From NCBI GenBank assembly GCA_946803715.1, contig CAMPET010000011.1:395400-459399 (forward strand): 64,000 nt of DNA, in the 5' to 3' direction. How positions within the stretch are numbered: the first letter of the stretch is position 1; the number at the start of each line of letters is the position of its first letter. The stretch is from Beroe ovata. Lineage: Eukaryota > Ctenophora > Nuda > Beroida > Beroidae. Positions 1 through 11,293 of this stretch are shown here, piece by piece. The notes below the pieces were generated by a model. It ran no database searches and was not told the DNA's origin. It was given only the letters and a program-made list of their open reading frames with translations. The translations under genes and the position numbers were made by a program.

Positions 1-540
1 AAAAAATTTTCCTCGAATTTCTGATCTCAGTATCGGTAGAAATGGAAGTGAGTGACTCCACACTTTTATACTCCGATTTTGGAGGTCCCTAATGGAGACT
101 TAACAGACACTTAGAGCGCTAATTTTTCACCAAATCATCTCTCCTACTCTCAGACTACAAGTATCAGCCCTTTTTATGATCAATCAGTATTCATACGAGC
201 CGTAAAGCCACGCCCAAATCACGATTTCAAACCCGTGGGAAGCAAGAGGTGTAAAAACACGAAAATCAATGGGACACACCGACACCAAAAATTATTTTAC
301 CTGAAAATAAAGTTAGAATAAGTGTTTCCGGCTTATTTTTTGACGTAGAATCCGAATCTGCAAGAATTATTGAGCTAACTTTTCGAAAAATAGGTCAAAA
401 ATTACATTTTCGTCTCACATGTGAGTCTCGAAGTCACGTGACGGACAGCACCTCAGGCAAGGAAAAAAGTGCTACAATTCGGCCGAGAATCGATTCAGCG
501 TCCAAAAAGACGCAGGAATCGATGGTATTTGTATTGAAGA
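1..540 (-). repeat. Diverged inverted copy of the 546-bp repeat
   Basis: Read on the minus strand, this stretch follows the tandem unit found at 32820-34815 block by block: the TATAAAAGTGTGG-type block near 60-80, the cattgattttcg block near 265, and the ggacgctgaat block near 500. It is clearly diverged, with several substitutions and small indels per line, so it is an older dispersed member of the family. It probably continues beyond the left edge of the window. I see no gene in it. Confidence 0.8.
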
Positions 541-544
541 CCGA

Positions 545-985
545 CGATAGGTTCCCAAGTCAAGGTCCGCCATTACCCTTTATCCACAAAGAGGTCAGTT
601 TCAGTTAGTATTTGAGGATAGCTCCTAAACGGATTAACCTATAGTCTTGAAACTTTCACCATAACTCACGGGTTATTAGAAACTCGGACTCCCAAAATTT
701 CACGTCAATCCGATAATCAGCTACCAAGTAAAGGGCCGCCATAACCCTTATCCGTTCAAAACATGCAAGTTTGAGTGAGCATTTGAGGATAACTCCTATA
801 CAGATTGAACTATAGTCTTGAAGCTTCTATCATAGCTCAAGGACCATTAGAAACTCGGACAACCAAAATTTCATGTCAATGTGATAATCGGTTCCCATAG
901 TAAGGTCCGACATAACGCCTTATCATTGTTCAATCGCTATTCTCAATTTAAATCCCCATTCGTTTTTACAGATTATCATTTTATG
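545..985 (+). repeat. ~170-bp satellite units upstream of the first receptor exon
   Basis: About three degenerate units of a ~170-bp repeat, recognisable by the blocks ttgaggatagctcc, gaaactcggac, caaaatttcacgt and ggttcccaagt. The same unit fills intron 2 of the receptor gene (1785-2640) and occurs once more at 4150-4325. Confidence 0.85.
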
Positions 986-1049
986 TAGCCCGCAGCAGGT
1001 ATGTCTGTCGTGAACACTGTTTAAAACTNAGCCTCTCTACCTTTCCCAG

Positions 1050-4033
1050 ATTTTGATGGGTTGCCCTACCAAAATACGACATGCCAGGTGGTGGCATTCT
1101 TGGCTCACTACTTCCTCATGACATACTTTTCTTGGATTTGCTGCTGCACCCTCATGGTGAAAACTCAGGTACCTAACTACACTTCTCTAGATTACGGATG
1201 TTTCTGTTTGTTTTTCTCCATAATTTTTACACCAATCTGCCACTATACATTTATACTCTGGCATTCTAAGACTATCAGGCACCCTTAAAGACAGTTTTAC
1301 ACATGTCTCAAACCATTTATTGTCAGTTTTTGACCAGAAACTGGCAGCTTATTAATCTACCTCATGTTCCGATGCTTAACGAGTGTACTTTCTCGCGCGC
1401 TTCAGGGAAATGTTTTCGCGCGCGACGCGAACTGGATATTGAGATTTCTGTGCGACCGATTGAGCGTGTGACAATGACATGAACATTTTTCAAGGAAACC
1501 CCCTCAAACGAATTCCCCACTTCAGATTGTTGATGCTGTGAAGAGTTTCGGTAAAAAGGACAAGAACCTGGTGAAGAAGTGTATCTTGTTCAGTTACGGG
1601 GTTCCAGTATTGATTCCTAGTCTGGCACTGCTTGTCGACCACCTCATTCAGACCAGTTACAGCGGATCGGTGAGTGATACAGAGACTTCTAGAACATACT
1701 TCTATCCTGCAAATGTAGAACGATTGTCCTGCAAAATTCTCTCATTTCTTCACCTCAATTTTCCCCATACCTGTTCTTCACATTTCAATGTGAGTGAGCA
1801 TTTGAGGATACCTCCTCTTCAGATTCAGCTACAGTCTTGAAACTTCTATCACAGGTCAAGGACCATTAAAAACTCGGACAACCAAAATTTCAAGTCATTC
1901 TGACAATCGGTTCCCAAGTTAAGGGCCGACATAGCCCCTTATCCGCTCCAAAAATGTCAGATTGAGCGAGCATTTGAGGAAAGCTCCCAAACGGATTGAG
2001 CTATAATCTTGAAATTTCTATCACAGGTCAAGGAACATTAGAAACTAGGACAACCAAAATTTCACGTTAATCTGATAATCAGTTCCCAAGTTAAGGGCCG
2101 CCATAGCTCCTAATCCACCCAAAACATGTCAGTTTGAGCGAGCATTTGAGAATAACTCCCAAACAGATTCAGCTATAGTCTTGAAACTTTTATCAAAGCT
2201 TAAGGACCATTAGAAACTCGGACAACCAAAATTTCACGTTAATCTGATAATCGGTTCCCAAGTTAAGGGCCGCCATAATCCCTTATCCACCCAAAACATG
2301 TCAGTTTGAGCGAGCACTTGAGGATAGCTTCCAAACGTATTGAGCTATAGTCTAGAAACTTCTATCGCAGGTCAAGGAACATTAGAAACTCGGACAACCA
2401 AAATTTCACGTTAATCTGATAATGGGTTCCCAAGTTAAGGGCCGACATAGCCCCTTATCCGTTCAAAACATGTTAGTTTGAGCGAGCATTTGAGGATAGC
2501 TCCCAAACGGATGGAGCTATTGTCTTGAAACTTCTATCACAGGTCAAGGACTGTTAGAAACTCGGACCAACAAAAATTCTCGTTAATTTGATTATCAGTT
2601 GCCTAGTTAAGGGCCGTCATACCCCTTAATCCATGAGTTTGAGCGAGTATTTTTATCTTTCCTCTCTGGCAGGAGTACGACAACCCACTCCACTACATTC
2701 GGAAGGACGAATGCTGGTACGAGGAAATCTGGCTCTACTCCTTCATCCTCTTTCCCATCTACGTGTTCATGGCACTCAACATTGTCTTCTTCGTCATGAT
2801 TATGAGAGTGTTGGAAAACTCGAGAAGGAGAGATGATGCGAACTCGCAGCGGGTGAGGATTTCGGGGTTTTTTGGGGGTATTTTTGGGCGGAGGGATGTG
2901 TTACATGCTAGATACCTTAGTGGTCGCTGATCAGTGATCAGTTGTGTCCGCCATTTGACCAATGACCATTTGTGTGTCACTAATTGAGTAATTTACTAGA
3001 GTGTCACCAATTGAGTAATTTACTTAAGTGGTGGTTCATATCCTCCTCCACTTTCAGAAGGTCCTAAAGGCTGGTTTTGCGTTGGCATTCACCCAAGGAT
3101 TGCCCTGGCTTATCCATCCTGGAGTCCTTCAGGGAAGCTTCGCTCCCATGATATTCCAGTACCTGTTCTTGATAACCTTCGGACTTCAGGTTGGTCTTGT
3201 CAACATGATTATGTTGCCATGGCTGCACCAATATGCCCAAATATGGTATAATGAGCAACATCATACCAGGGTCCAGGACTATTTCTATTCAATGTTCTCC
3301 TACAAGAAGAGGTCATGAAGAATCTCTTCTCCCAAGTGAACATGGAGACTCCATCTCTTTTCCTCAGTGTTGTCCCCTCAAAGGGAAGTCGGGGGTCCGG
3401 GAATACCACCAAAAAGACGAATTCATCGGTAAAAATACACTATCTTTTTCTCTGTAGTCTTTTTTTCTCTGTTCTCTTTTTTTCCGATTTGCATGTCGGC
3501 ATAGATGAGGCGTTATTCTACTTTTGTGCTAATCATCACCGTATGCCAAGATAGAGATGAATTGCTAAGAAAGACTTGCAAGTCTTTTCCTGTCATTTCA
3601 AATACAGCGCCGCAGATAACCGCTATCGCAAGCTGATGCTAGATTAGGAAACATTCTCTTTCTCCTTCTTTTTTTCTATTTTTCCGTCTCTTCTCAGGCA
3701 ACCATGAGGGTATTTAGTACCGAGGAGAAGTGCTATACTAATAGTCTGTAAGTCAGTTCTCGTGATTTGCTGTGCATTGTTACGAAATATCTGTGTGTTT
3801 TTCCATGGAAAACATACCTATCTTGTTTTTACAACCAAAGACAAGAGCTATACTTCACAAAAATTGATTGCTTAGTATGGGAAATCTCTCGAATATTCTA
3901 TTTTTACCATACTTTTTGTCACTATCTTGCATCTCCCCTTCTCTGCAGGGCACTAAGCCATCTAACGTCTCACGGCGACGAGGGAACTATAGATGACGGA
4001 TTAATCTACAAAAACTTAGAACCAAAAAAGTGA
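1050..4033 (+). CDS. Class B-like (adhesion/secretin-type) 7TM receptor, 3' part
   Basis: Partial gene, TM3 to the C-terminus. Exons: 1050-1168, 1526-1669, 2673-2852, 3058-3189, 3270-3428, 3698-3747 and 3949-4033. All junctions keep frame and the stop is TGA at 4031. TM3 carries the conserved Cys followed by AHYFLMTYFSW. TM4 has a YGVP motif. A Cys-Trp pair (DECWYEE) precedes TM5. TM6 contains FTQGLPWL. TM7 is completed only when an 80-bp intron (3190-3269) is removed, giving LQGPGLFLFNVLLQEEV, which matches the family's lnxxQGxxiFxF...eV pattern. The tail is short and hydrophilic, ending IYKNLEPKK. In this family the receptor couples extracellular adhesion or peptide signals to G proteins. 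TM1-TM2 and the ectodomain are upstream of the window or lost at the gap at 1029. Family is secure at class level; the subfamily and ligand are unknown. Confidence 0.75.
1785..2640 (+). repeat. ~170-bp satellite array in receptor intron 2
   Basis: Five or more head-to-tail units. The block ggttcccaagttaaggg recurs near 1910, 2080, 2250 and 2425 with a degenerate form near 2600, so the period is about 170 bp. Units differ from each other by a few percent. The array fills nearly all of the intron between the exons ending at 1669 and starting at 2673. Confidence 0.9.
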
Positions 4034-4047
4034 GTGCATGTGTGACN

Positions 4048-5257
4048 GTAACTGAGATGAAGGGCGGCAGAGATGTTGTCCTTCAACCTCTCCAACTCTT
4101 CCATTGCCTCTTCCCAGTTTTGCTGCCAAGAGGATTCATGATTTGTAATAACTTGAAGGGCCGACATAACCCCTTATCTACTCTTTACTGGTCAATTTGA
4201 GTGAGCATTTCAGGATAGCTCCAAAACGGATGGACCGATTCATTTGAAACTACTACCGTAGCTCAAGGATCATTAGAAACTCGGACAACCAAAATTTCAT
4301 TTTAATTCGATAATCGGTTGTCGCAGTGGGTAGGTATTATTAGCTCTTAAACATCTGAATTTCAATTGGTTTTCGTTTTCGTTTCATAACGAACATTCCA
4401 ACTTTTTCCGTATCAATGTTCAGAAAAGGAGGTGGTTAAATTCTCTCAGCAGTGCTCACCTGCAAGATTTCACTCGCTAATTTACCCCACTGTGCACTAC
4501 TGTAGAATTTACTGTCGGCTGGGGCCAAGTTTCGGTAGAAGTCAAGGTTAGAGCTGGCAATGGCATAGTTTCCAACGTCATACCTGTGAAGGGAGGTTGA
4601 GAGTCGCAAGGGGGGATGGGAAAAGGGTGGTGCATAAGAAGGACGGAGGAAAAAATGTGCTGAGGGAGCCTTACCAATTCAGACATAATATGATGTTTTG
4701 ATGACGTCATACTCACATGAATTTCCCGTATTTGAACACGTCATCCAGCTTGACTCTGTCAAACTGATAGTGCTCAGTGAGATAATCCCAGAGCTGCTGG
4801 CTATCTCTATGCTTCTCAACCATCTCGGAAACCTGTCAACAACATGTTAACAGAAACCAGTGACCACAAAAGAAGGTGCCAATATGATGTTACCATGGTC
4901 CATGTTAACATGATGTTAGCACTTAACATGGTGACATGTTAACATATTATGTAAGTGTCGTAAGGATGACAAAACATGATGCTGTTACCAACTCACATCT
5001 TTCTTTGAGAACAGCTCAATGACATGGTTACTTTTCTCCTGGAGCGTTGTAAGCTGTCGGACAACATCATTCCTCTTTTCATGTAGCATCTCTGGGGGCT
5101 CCTCGTCAGGGTGTAGAGAGTGGAACACATCGATTGTAAAGTCCACCATGTTTGTGTTCTGGAGAGGTGGGTTACTGAGAGTTACTATAGTATGTGTGTG
5201 TGTTTGTGTGTGTGTTTATGTACTGTGTGTAGTGTGTACTGTGTGTGTGTGTGTGTN

Positions 5258-5288
<31 letters not shown>

Positions 5289-5599
5289 GTGAGTGTGTGT
5301 GTGTGTGTATTGTGTAGTGTGTGTGTATATATGTACTGTCTGTGTGTGTTTGTGTGTGTATGTGTGCATGTGTGTTTGTATGTGTGTTTGGCGGTGTGAT
5401 TGTGTGTGTGTGTGTGTGTTTGTATGTCTAGGTGTGTGACCATTTGTTGCATGACGTGTACCTGAAGTAACTGATACTTTGACTCAGTCAGACTCTCATT
5501 CCTGTAGATATCTCTAGTGGACAGAAACTCGAGCAAAGGAAACACGAGATGCAGATCCATGAACTCGGATAGGACATTGGTCAAATCATACTTTGCCAT
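4048..5599 (-). CDS. EIF3E: Eukaryotic translation initiation factor 3 subunit E, 5' part
   Basis: Exons on the minus strand: 5462-5599, 4997-5158, 4717-4832, 4460-4583 and 4048-4122. They encode the N-terminal ~190 residues, beginning MAKYDLTNVLSEFMDLHLVF and including LVFPLLEFLS, NTNMVDF, KFMYDVGNYA, WGKLASEIL and QNWEEAMEEL, collinear with eIF3e of other animals (usually ~440 residues). The protein is a PCI-domain subunit of the eIF3 complex and acts in 40S recruitment in the cytoplasm. The reading stops at the single-n gap at 4047, so the C-terminal half with the PCI domain is absent from the window. A possible acceptor (tgtcatag) lies 6 nt before the start codon. The gene converges on the receptor, whose stop codon is only 14 bp away across the gap. 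Confidence 0.93.
4150..4325 (+). repeat. Isolated satellite unit in eIF3e intron
   Basis: One further copy of the ~170-bp unit (aagggccgacataacccctt, gaaactcggac), inside the intron between the eIF3e exons ending at 4122 and beginning at 4460. Confidence 0.8.
5188..5440. repeat. (TG)n microsatellite with an assembly join
   Basis: Imperfect TG repeat in the first eIF3e intron with a single n at 5257. The apparent open frames through it are repeat translations, not genes. Confidence 0.95.
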
Positions 5600-6004
5600 G
5601 ATGCCCTATGACAAGTGTTGTTTTCGGGTTTGGTTCTCAGGTATTCTAAAAGTCTAAAGGTTTAGGGAAGTACAAGACGCACTTACCGTGTCTCACCACT
5701 CTCAACAATGCCACATAATCACTCATCACTCATATCACTCATTAATTGGATAAAATGTTTTGGGCTTCCTCATCAATTTCGATTGGAAAGTGTCCATGAA
5801 GCAATGAAGGTCAGCAAATAATTCAAAGGTAAGTCACTGAGTATACCTGTTCTTGCATTTAAATATCATAATATCAAAAGTTAAGTAAAAATGAATCGAA
5901 AAACTGTTATAATAATTTCGGGGGGATAAATCCCATGTCAAACTTCTACCTACAGTATTCAAATAAAAACATCTGTCGAATAATTCACATGTGTAAAAGG
6001 GGGT
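5600..6004. other. Intergenic spacer eIF3e / zinc finger
   Basis: About 400 bp of AT-rich sequence holding the upstream region of eIF3e and the 3' flank of the zinc-finger gene. I see no coding sequence or clear motif. Confidence 0.6.
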
Positions 6005-7585
6005 TCAAGCATAAAGCTCAACTTTTGTACATAACTTTGCATTATAGTGTTCTGTCAACAGCGGCATCGTATCGAATCTTGATACACATCTAGGACATAT
6101 GAACAACATGATACTACCACTACCCAGGGTGATAGCAGGTGAAACCCTTGGTTTTACCCTCTGATATATGACTTTAGTCTGACGTTCACCACACACATGT
6201 TCCTGGAATCCTACGTAGGTGAGGAAGGTGTCATTGCAGGTGTCACAATGAAGTGACACCTCCCTTCCACCGCCTGACAGGTGCGTGTCGTGTGACACAC
6301 GGTAGTGTTCTCGGAGACCCTCAATAGTGACATGTTTGAAGGGGCATCTCTTGCAGTTCTTAAGGGTCAAAATGTCAGTTTTTATGGAATTTTTAGCGTC
6401 TTTGACAACGTCTTCGATTTCATCTTCCCCATTTTTCGAAGATAACTTTGTTTTCGGGCAAAACCGGGCATGTTTCTTGATTGATGCACGTTGGGAACTT
6501 CGGTAGTCGCAATCCGAACACTCAAACGTCCCTCCCTCATCAATAACTGAACCCGATATATCACTCTCCGATTCAGAAACACTGTCACATTCACTTGCAA
6601 CCGATTTATTGATCCGACAAGCTCTCTGAGTCCTTCCCTCGGTTTCGGGGACCCAACATTTTGGCTTATGCTTTCTAAGTTCTTCCTCTGTTTTGTATAC
6701 ATTTCCACAAGAGCAATGATTCGGCCTACTGGCTCTTTCCCTGTCTCTGATTTGCAAGTTCATTTGGTGTAACCATTCTGCAACCGCATTCTTCTCATCA
6801 ATAACCTCACCCCCAGCCTTGTTCTCGTTAAAAAGTATTACTTTGTTTTTGACCTTATCCTCGAAATCACCGATCGTTAGACCCTCTGCAGTAACCAGGA
6901 CTTCATCCATCCCAGCAATGAATTCGTCAGGGTACTTCCTTGTAGAATGATGGTATTTCAAAGTGTCAATCCACTTCTTGACACTCGCGTAGGGGAATAC
7001 ATGTCTGGGGAACCTTACAGTGAATTCCCATTGGGCTTCATCTGCCCCATGAATCACCCCATACCTCGCACATTCATTCTTAACACTCTTGGGTATCAAT
7101 CTGACAGCTTTCGACACTGACCGCTTGTTGCGGGCCTTGACTTTAGACTGAATTGCGGAGCTGTAGTGCTTCTCGAAACGATCATCATGTTTGTATTGAG
7201 TCATAAGCTCGCTTATTTTTCTCCAGCCGAGTTTCAGCTCTGGATGAAGTTTAGCATACTTGAGCTGTGCCTTATGTCGGCCATGGTGCAGAGCATATCG
7301 AAGGCACGCCTTCTCCACACCATCTCTGTTTTGAACAGTCGATGACTTCTTACCAGGCTTCTTCAGATCACCCTTGTATTCCCGCGGCTTCTTGTGCTTG
7401 GCTGTAGTGTGGCTTGTAACCTTCGCCTGTGTCTCACATTTAATCCCACAAATTTGACAGGAAAACTTGAGGAACTCATCATGGTATTGCCGAACATGCT
7501 GAATACGGAGCATTTCATTCACAAATTGAGCGTCGCAGAAGCCACACTCGACTAAGGGAGGAGGGGTTGTGGGTCTGCCATCCAT
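6005..7585 (-). CDS. Multi-C2H2 zinc-finger protein with a duplicated central module
   Basis: Single-exon open frame of 526 residues beginning MDGRPTTPPP. C2H2-type fingers lie at both ends. Two N-terminal fingers run from about residue 14 to 64 (C14-x2-C17-x12-H30-x4-H35, then a second). About five more or degenerate fingers lie in the C-terminal half, with cores HCSCGNVY, FECSDCDYR, CKRCPFKH, HCDTCNDTF and FICPRCVSRF. Between them lie two related ~45-residue segments (about 93-137 and 168-215) that share the pattern (C)xRYxxxHGxxxAQ, a proline ~10 residues on, and a later Trp. These look like helix-turn-helix units. Likely a nuclear DNA-binding protein. The family is not recognised. An origin from a domesticated transposon protein is possible but unproven. 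Confidence 0.75.
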   Translation of the reverse strand: MDGRPTTPPPLVECGFCDAQFVNEMLRIQHVRQYHDEFLKFSCQICGIKCETQAKVTSHTTAKHKKPREYKGDLKKPGKKSSTVQNRDGVEKACLRYALHHGRHKAQLKYAKLHPELKLGWRKISELMTQYKHDDRFEKHYSSAIQSKVKARNKRSVSKAVRLIPKSVKNECARYGVIHGADEAQWEFTVRFPRHVFPYASVKKWIDTLKYHHSTRKYPDEFIAGMDEVLVTAEGLTIGDFEDKVKNKVILFNENKAGGEVIDEKNAVAEWLHQMNLQIRDRERASRPNHCSCGNVYKTEEELRKHKPKCWVPETEGRTQRACRINKSVASECDSVSESESDISGSVIDEGGTFECSDCDYRSSQRASIKKHARFCPKTKLSSKNGEDEIEDVVKDAKNSIKTDILTLKNCKRCPFKHVTIEGLREHYRVSHDTHLSGGGREVSLHCDTCNDTFLTYVGFQEHVCGERQTKVIYQRVKPRVSPAITLGSGSIMLFICPRCVSRFDTMPLLTEHYNAKLCTKVELYA

Positions 7586-8085
7586 CTTAGCACTACAATT
7601 GTCACTTGGTGAAGTGAGTCTTTGTCAGTATTTGTGTCATGACGTTATGCTAGCTGCTCGTTGTCTCAGAGTGCTACATTATCCTTCATGAAAATATAAA
7701 CTGATTAAGTATCCATGTTATTCGTTGTTCGGTCTCTATTTATAGCGTCAAATATTTTATACTTCACATTTAGACAGCCTCAATCATAATGCATACTGTA
7801 CTTGCATTGCACTAAACAGGATCATTTGTTTGTCACAACATTCAAAGTGCTGATATGAATAAACACCACACAAAATTGTCAGAAAGCAGAACTTTTTCAG
7901 TGATTCTTGGACAAAAGTTCAACATAATGAATTTTAAAAACTATCAAATAACTTATAAAATATGTCTGTGACTGAAACAGAAAAGAATACGATGGAATTA
8001 AAAATTTTATAGCTTTCCTGTTGAATAATATCAGAAATGGTCAGAAAAATTACAGTTCTCTACATGAGGCCGATGATAAAATAAT
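7586..8085. other. Spacer between zinc finger and NUP50
   Basis: About 500 bp of AT-rich DNA with no coding potential that I can support. It contains the zinc-finger upstream region and the NUP50 3' UTR, both minus strand. Confidence 0.6.
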
Positions 8086-10323
8086 CTAACTATCTTCGCT
8101 GGGTGCTCCCTTTTTGTACTCGACAAGTTTTTCATAAAACTCCTCCACTTTATCTTTGTTTACCCGACAAAGGTATGTTTCTGATTTCATGTCCTGAAAC
8201 ACAAGGTTATTATAAAGGAGGATATTATATAGGAGGATATTATATAGGAGGATATTATATAAGAGGATGTATTATAGTAGTGTGAGACAAAATCAGTCCA
8301 TACCGAAATATAGGTAGCTACTAGATAGGTACTCAGAAGACTTTTAATAAGGTAGGATCATCACAAAGTTAAACAATCTAGTATCTGCATGAATCTAGGG
8401 GTGTTATTATTTCTGGTATCAAAACTTACTGCACTGGTGACAACGATCATGATTCCGTTCTTTCCACTACGGGTAATAGGAATATTCTCATAGAGCAGAG
8501 TGTTCAGCACCACTGTACCCATGGTTGTATCATTCCTTACCAGTAACTGCACCTGTGAAGTCATGTGGGGCGATCATCGTCATAAGTCATCCCAACATTG
8601 TTCAACTGATCTTCAGACATGTGACGGTCTTCGACCTTTTTTTGGAAAATACTCATTGCTCACACCTTCCCGTTACAGCTGGTCAGATTAGCTGTTCCAA
8701 GTCCCTTCTCATTCCAATCACTGCCAGACTTGAGAAAGAGTTTACACTTGATGTGGTACAGAGCATCTTTCTCCACATGATCCACCTGTACATAGATTTC
8801 ACGATTCGTGGTTTCATGATGTTCGATGGATATTGGATGACATACGAATCACACGAGTTATATTATCATGATAGCGAATGTAATATGGTAACTGTTTATT
8901 GATAGTATTCTCAGTTCTAGCAATACCTTCTCTGGTTCTGGTGGCTTTTCATCATCGGCTTCCTGGGAAGATTCTGGAGTATCTACGGCTTGTGATGTCG
9001 TGGGATCAGAAGCTGAGCTAGGCTTGCCAACAAGAGCACCGAAACCTTGAAACAAGGCTCATATGTCTAGGGATTCGTGAAGGGAGGAATTAAACACACA
9101 TTTCACACAATCAGCACTATTCTTCCTATTATACCTGTGAACTTATTGTCCCCCACAGGCTTCCCAAACAGAGATGGTCCAGCAGAAGGAGTGGAAGGTT
9201 TGAAGGAAAACCCACCACTAATACCAGAAGTGCCCTCATCAGTTGGAGCTGAGGGTTTGAAACTGAAACCAGAGGACGCAGTTCCAAAGGGAGAGCTAGA
9301 AACTGTCGCCAAACCTCCGAATGAAAATGGTTTTGTTTCTGGCTTGCTCACGGTTTCGGGAGCTTGAGATTCCTTTGCAGGAGATTTGATTTTTGGGGCT
9401 TCAGATTTCTGATTATCAGATGACTCGGACTGTAACCTTTTCAAATGATTCTCGTAATCATTGAAGACATTAGTGAGAATAACGAATGGGTTTTTCTGAA
9501 TGTGCTCTGTTGCAAACTTTATTACTGATTCATTGAGCTTTTTTAGTTTCCTCAAAAACACAGCATCAGTTATGTTGTCATTAGATTTTGGAGTTTCACT
9601 TTCTTGGAAGGGGTTAGAAGAAACAATATTGTCTTTCTTAACGGAATTTACAATTGACTGGATGGACGAAATGTCTGTGCTGGTCAGGGTAGGAGAAGCT
9701 GCTGGCTTATTACCATTTGTTTCTGCCTTAGTTTCGGTTTTAGCAGGAAATGAAAACAGTGGTTTGGTGTCTGTATTTGTGTCTGTTATCTTTGGAAAGC
9801 TGATGGTAGGCTGCACAGATAAATTAGCATTGGTGTTCCCTCCAAAGCCACCAAATCCAGCAAACAGGCTTGGTTTCTGAAATAATTATTTGAAAGGAGA
9901 ATCCGATCAAAATAATGGACAAATGGGCCGGGTGTATGAAAGTTTTGCATGGCATCTTAGACGATTATTGAACAACTAACCTCTTCTGTATTTGAGGTTG
10001 GAACATGGCGGCGTTTTGCAGTCTTGATTCTGAAAAGGTTAAGTGGAGTTATCTATGAATTGCTGTAAAGTGTCGGAAAAATCAATATGGTACTTCATTT
10101 TTCAAATTCTATTTATCAGTCACTCACACTCTTTGCCCAATGATATCTTTGGAGGCTCTTTGAAATTCGCCAGCCTGAAATTTCGAAGAATGGTTGTGGA
10201 TCAGCTGGTTGTTAAAATAGATCAATCCATATTTAAGGATTAGGCAATCAGTACCTCTTCCGGCTCATCCTCATCTTGCCAATTTCTATCAGTTAGCTCT
10301 TTTTCAGCAATCCTTTTACTCAT
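8086..10323 (-). CDS. NUP50: Nuclear pore complex protein Nup50
   Basis: Complete gene of eight exons: 10255-10323, 10128-10174, 9981-10029, 9135-9876, 8927-9045, 8666-8785, 8430-8552 and 8086-8193, giving 458 residues. The N-terminus MSKRIAEKELTDRNWQDEDE and the basic run IKTAKRR match the importin-alpha-binding end of NUP50. The middle has FG and FSFKPS motifs (GFGGFGG, SGGFSFKPS) around the segment LNESVIKFATEHIQKNPF. The C-terminus is a Ran-binding domain with ALYHIKCKLFLK, NEKGLGTANL, VQLLVRNDTTMGTVVLN and TRSGKNGIMIV. In the family the protein sits in the nuclear basket and helps Ran-dependent release of import cargo. An acceptor-like tatag lies 1 nt before the ATG. Length is close to the vertebrate protein. 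Confidence 0.95.
8210..8277 (+). repeat. 15-bp tandem repeat in NUP50 last intron
   Basis: About four copies of a 15-bp unit (ggaggatattatata) directly after the acceptor of the last NUP50 exon, inside its intron. Confidence 0.85.
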
Positions 10324-10733
10324 TCTATAAATTAAGGTATGTATCATTTTCAAGGTTTGTACCATCTTCAGGGTTGTGTGTGATTGCAATACACATTTTG
10401 ACAGCTATAAATACACGTGAATGTAATTGAAGCCAACAGGTAAAGTGAAAAATAGACTGATTATAAACTCAGGTAAACCCCAACTACTTTGAAACCCATA
10501 ACACCAAGTATATCTTCCAATTATCCACAAAATCAATCATATATGTTCAATATAGATATCCTTGTTTTCCAATTTTATAATAGACCCAAATTGCTGTGAT
10601 TTAAATTGCAGGAACATGTTAAGATAAAGCTTCTTGAATATCATATCGAGTCCAGCAAAGCAATCAAAGTGAAATGACACTTGAGGACCAGGTTCTACAA
10701 ATACAGTTAGTTATGGCAATGTTTCTCAACAAT

Positions 10734-11293
<560 letters not shown>

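Noticed and set aside
3028-3318. Single 96-codon reading of the receptor TM6-TM7 region ending KKRS
   Set aside because: It reads through an 80-bp intron. Removing 3190-3269 restores the TM7 motif LQGPGLFLFNVLLQEEV and continues in frame to the later exons.
5019-5599. Long open frames rich in Cys-Val or His-Thr across TG repeats (also at 19912-20502, 21146-21490, 31061-31392, 56266-56843 and 61139-61498)
   Set aside because: They are translations of microsatellites and gaps, not genes. The only real coding sequence overlapping the first is the eIF3e exon.
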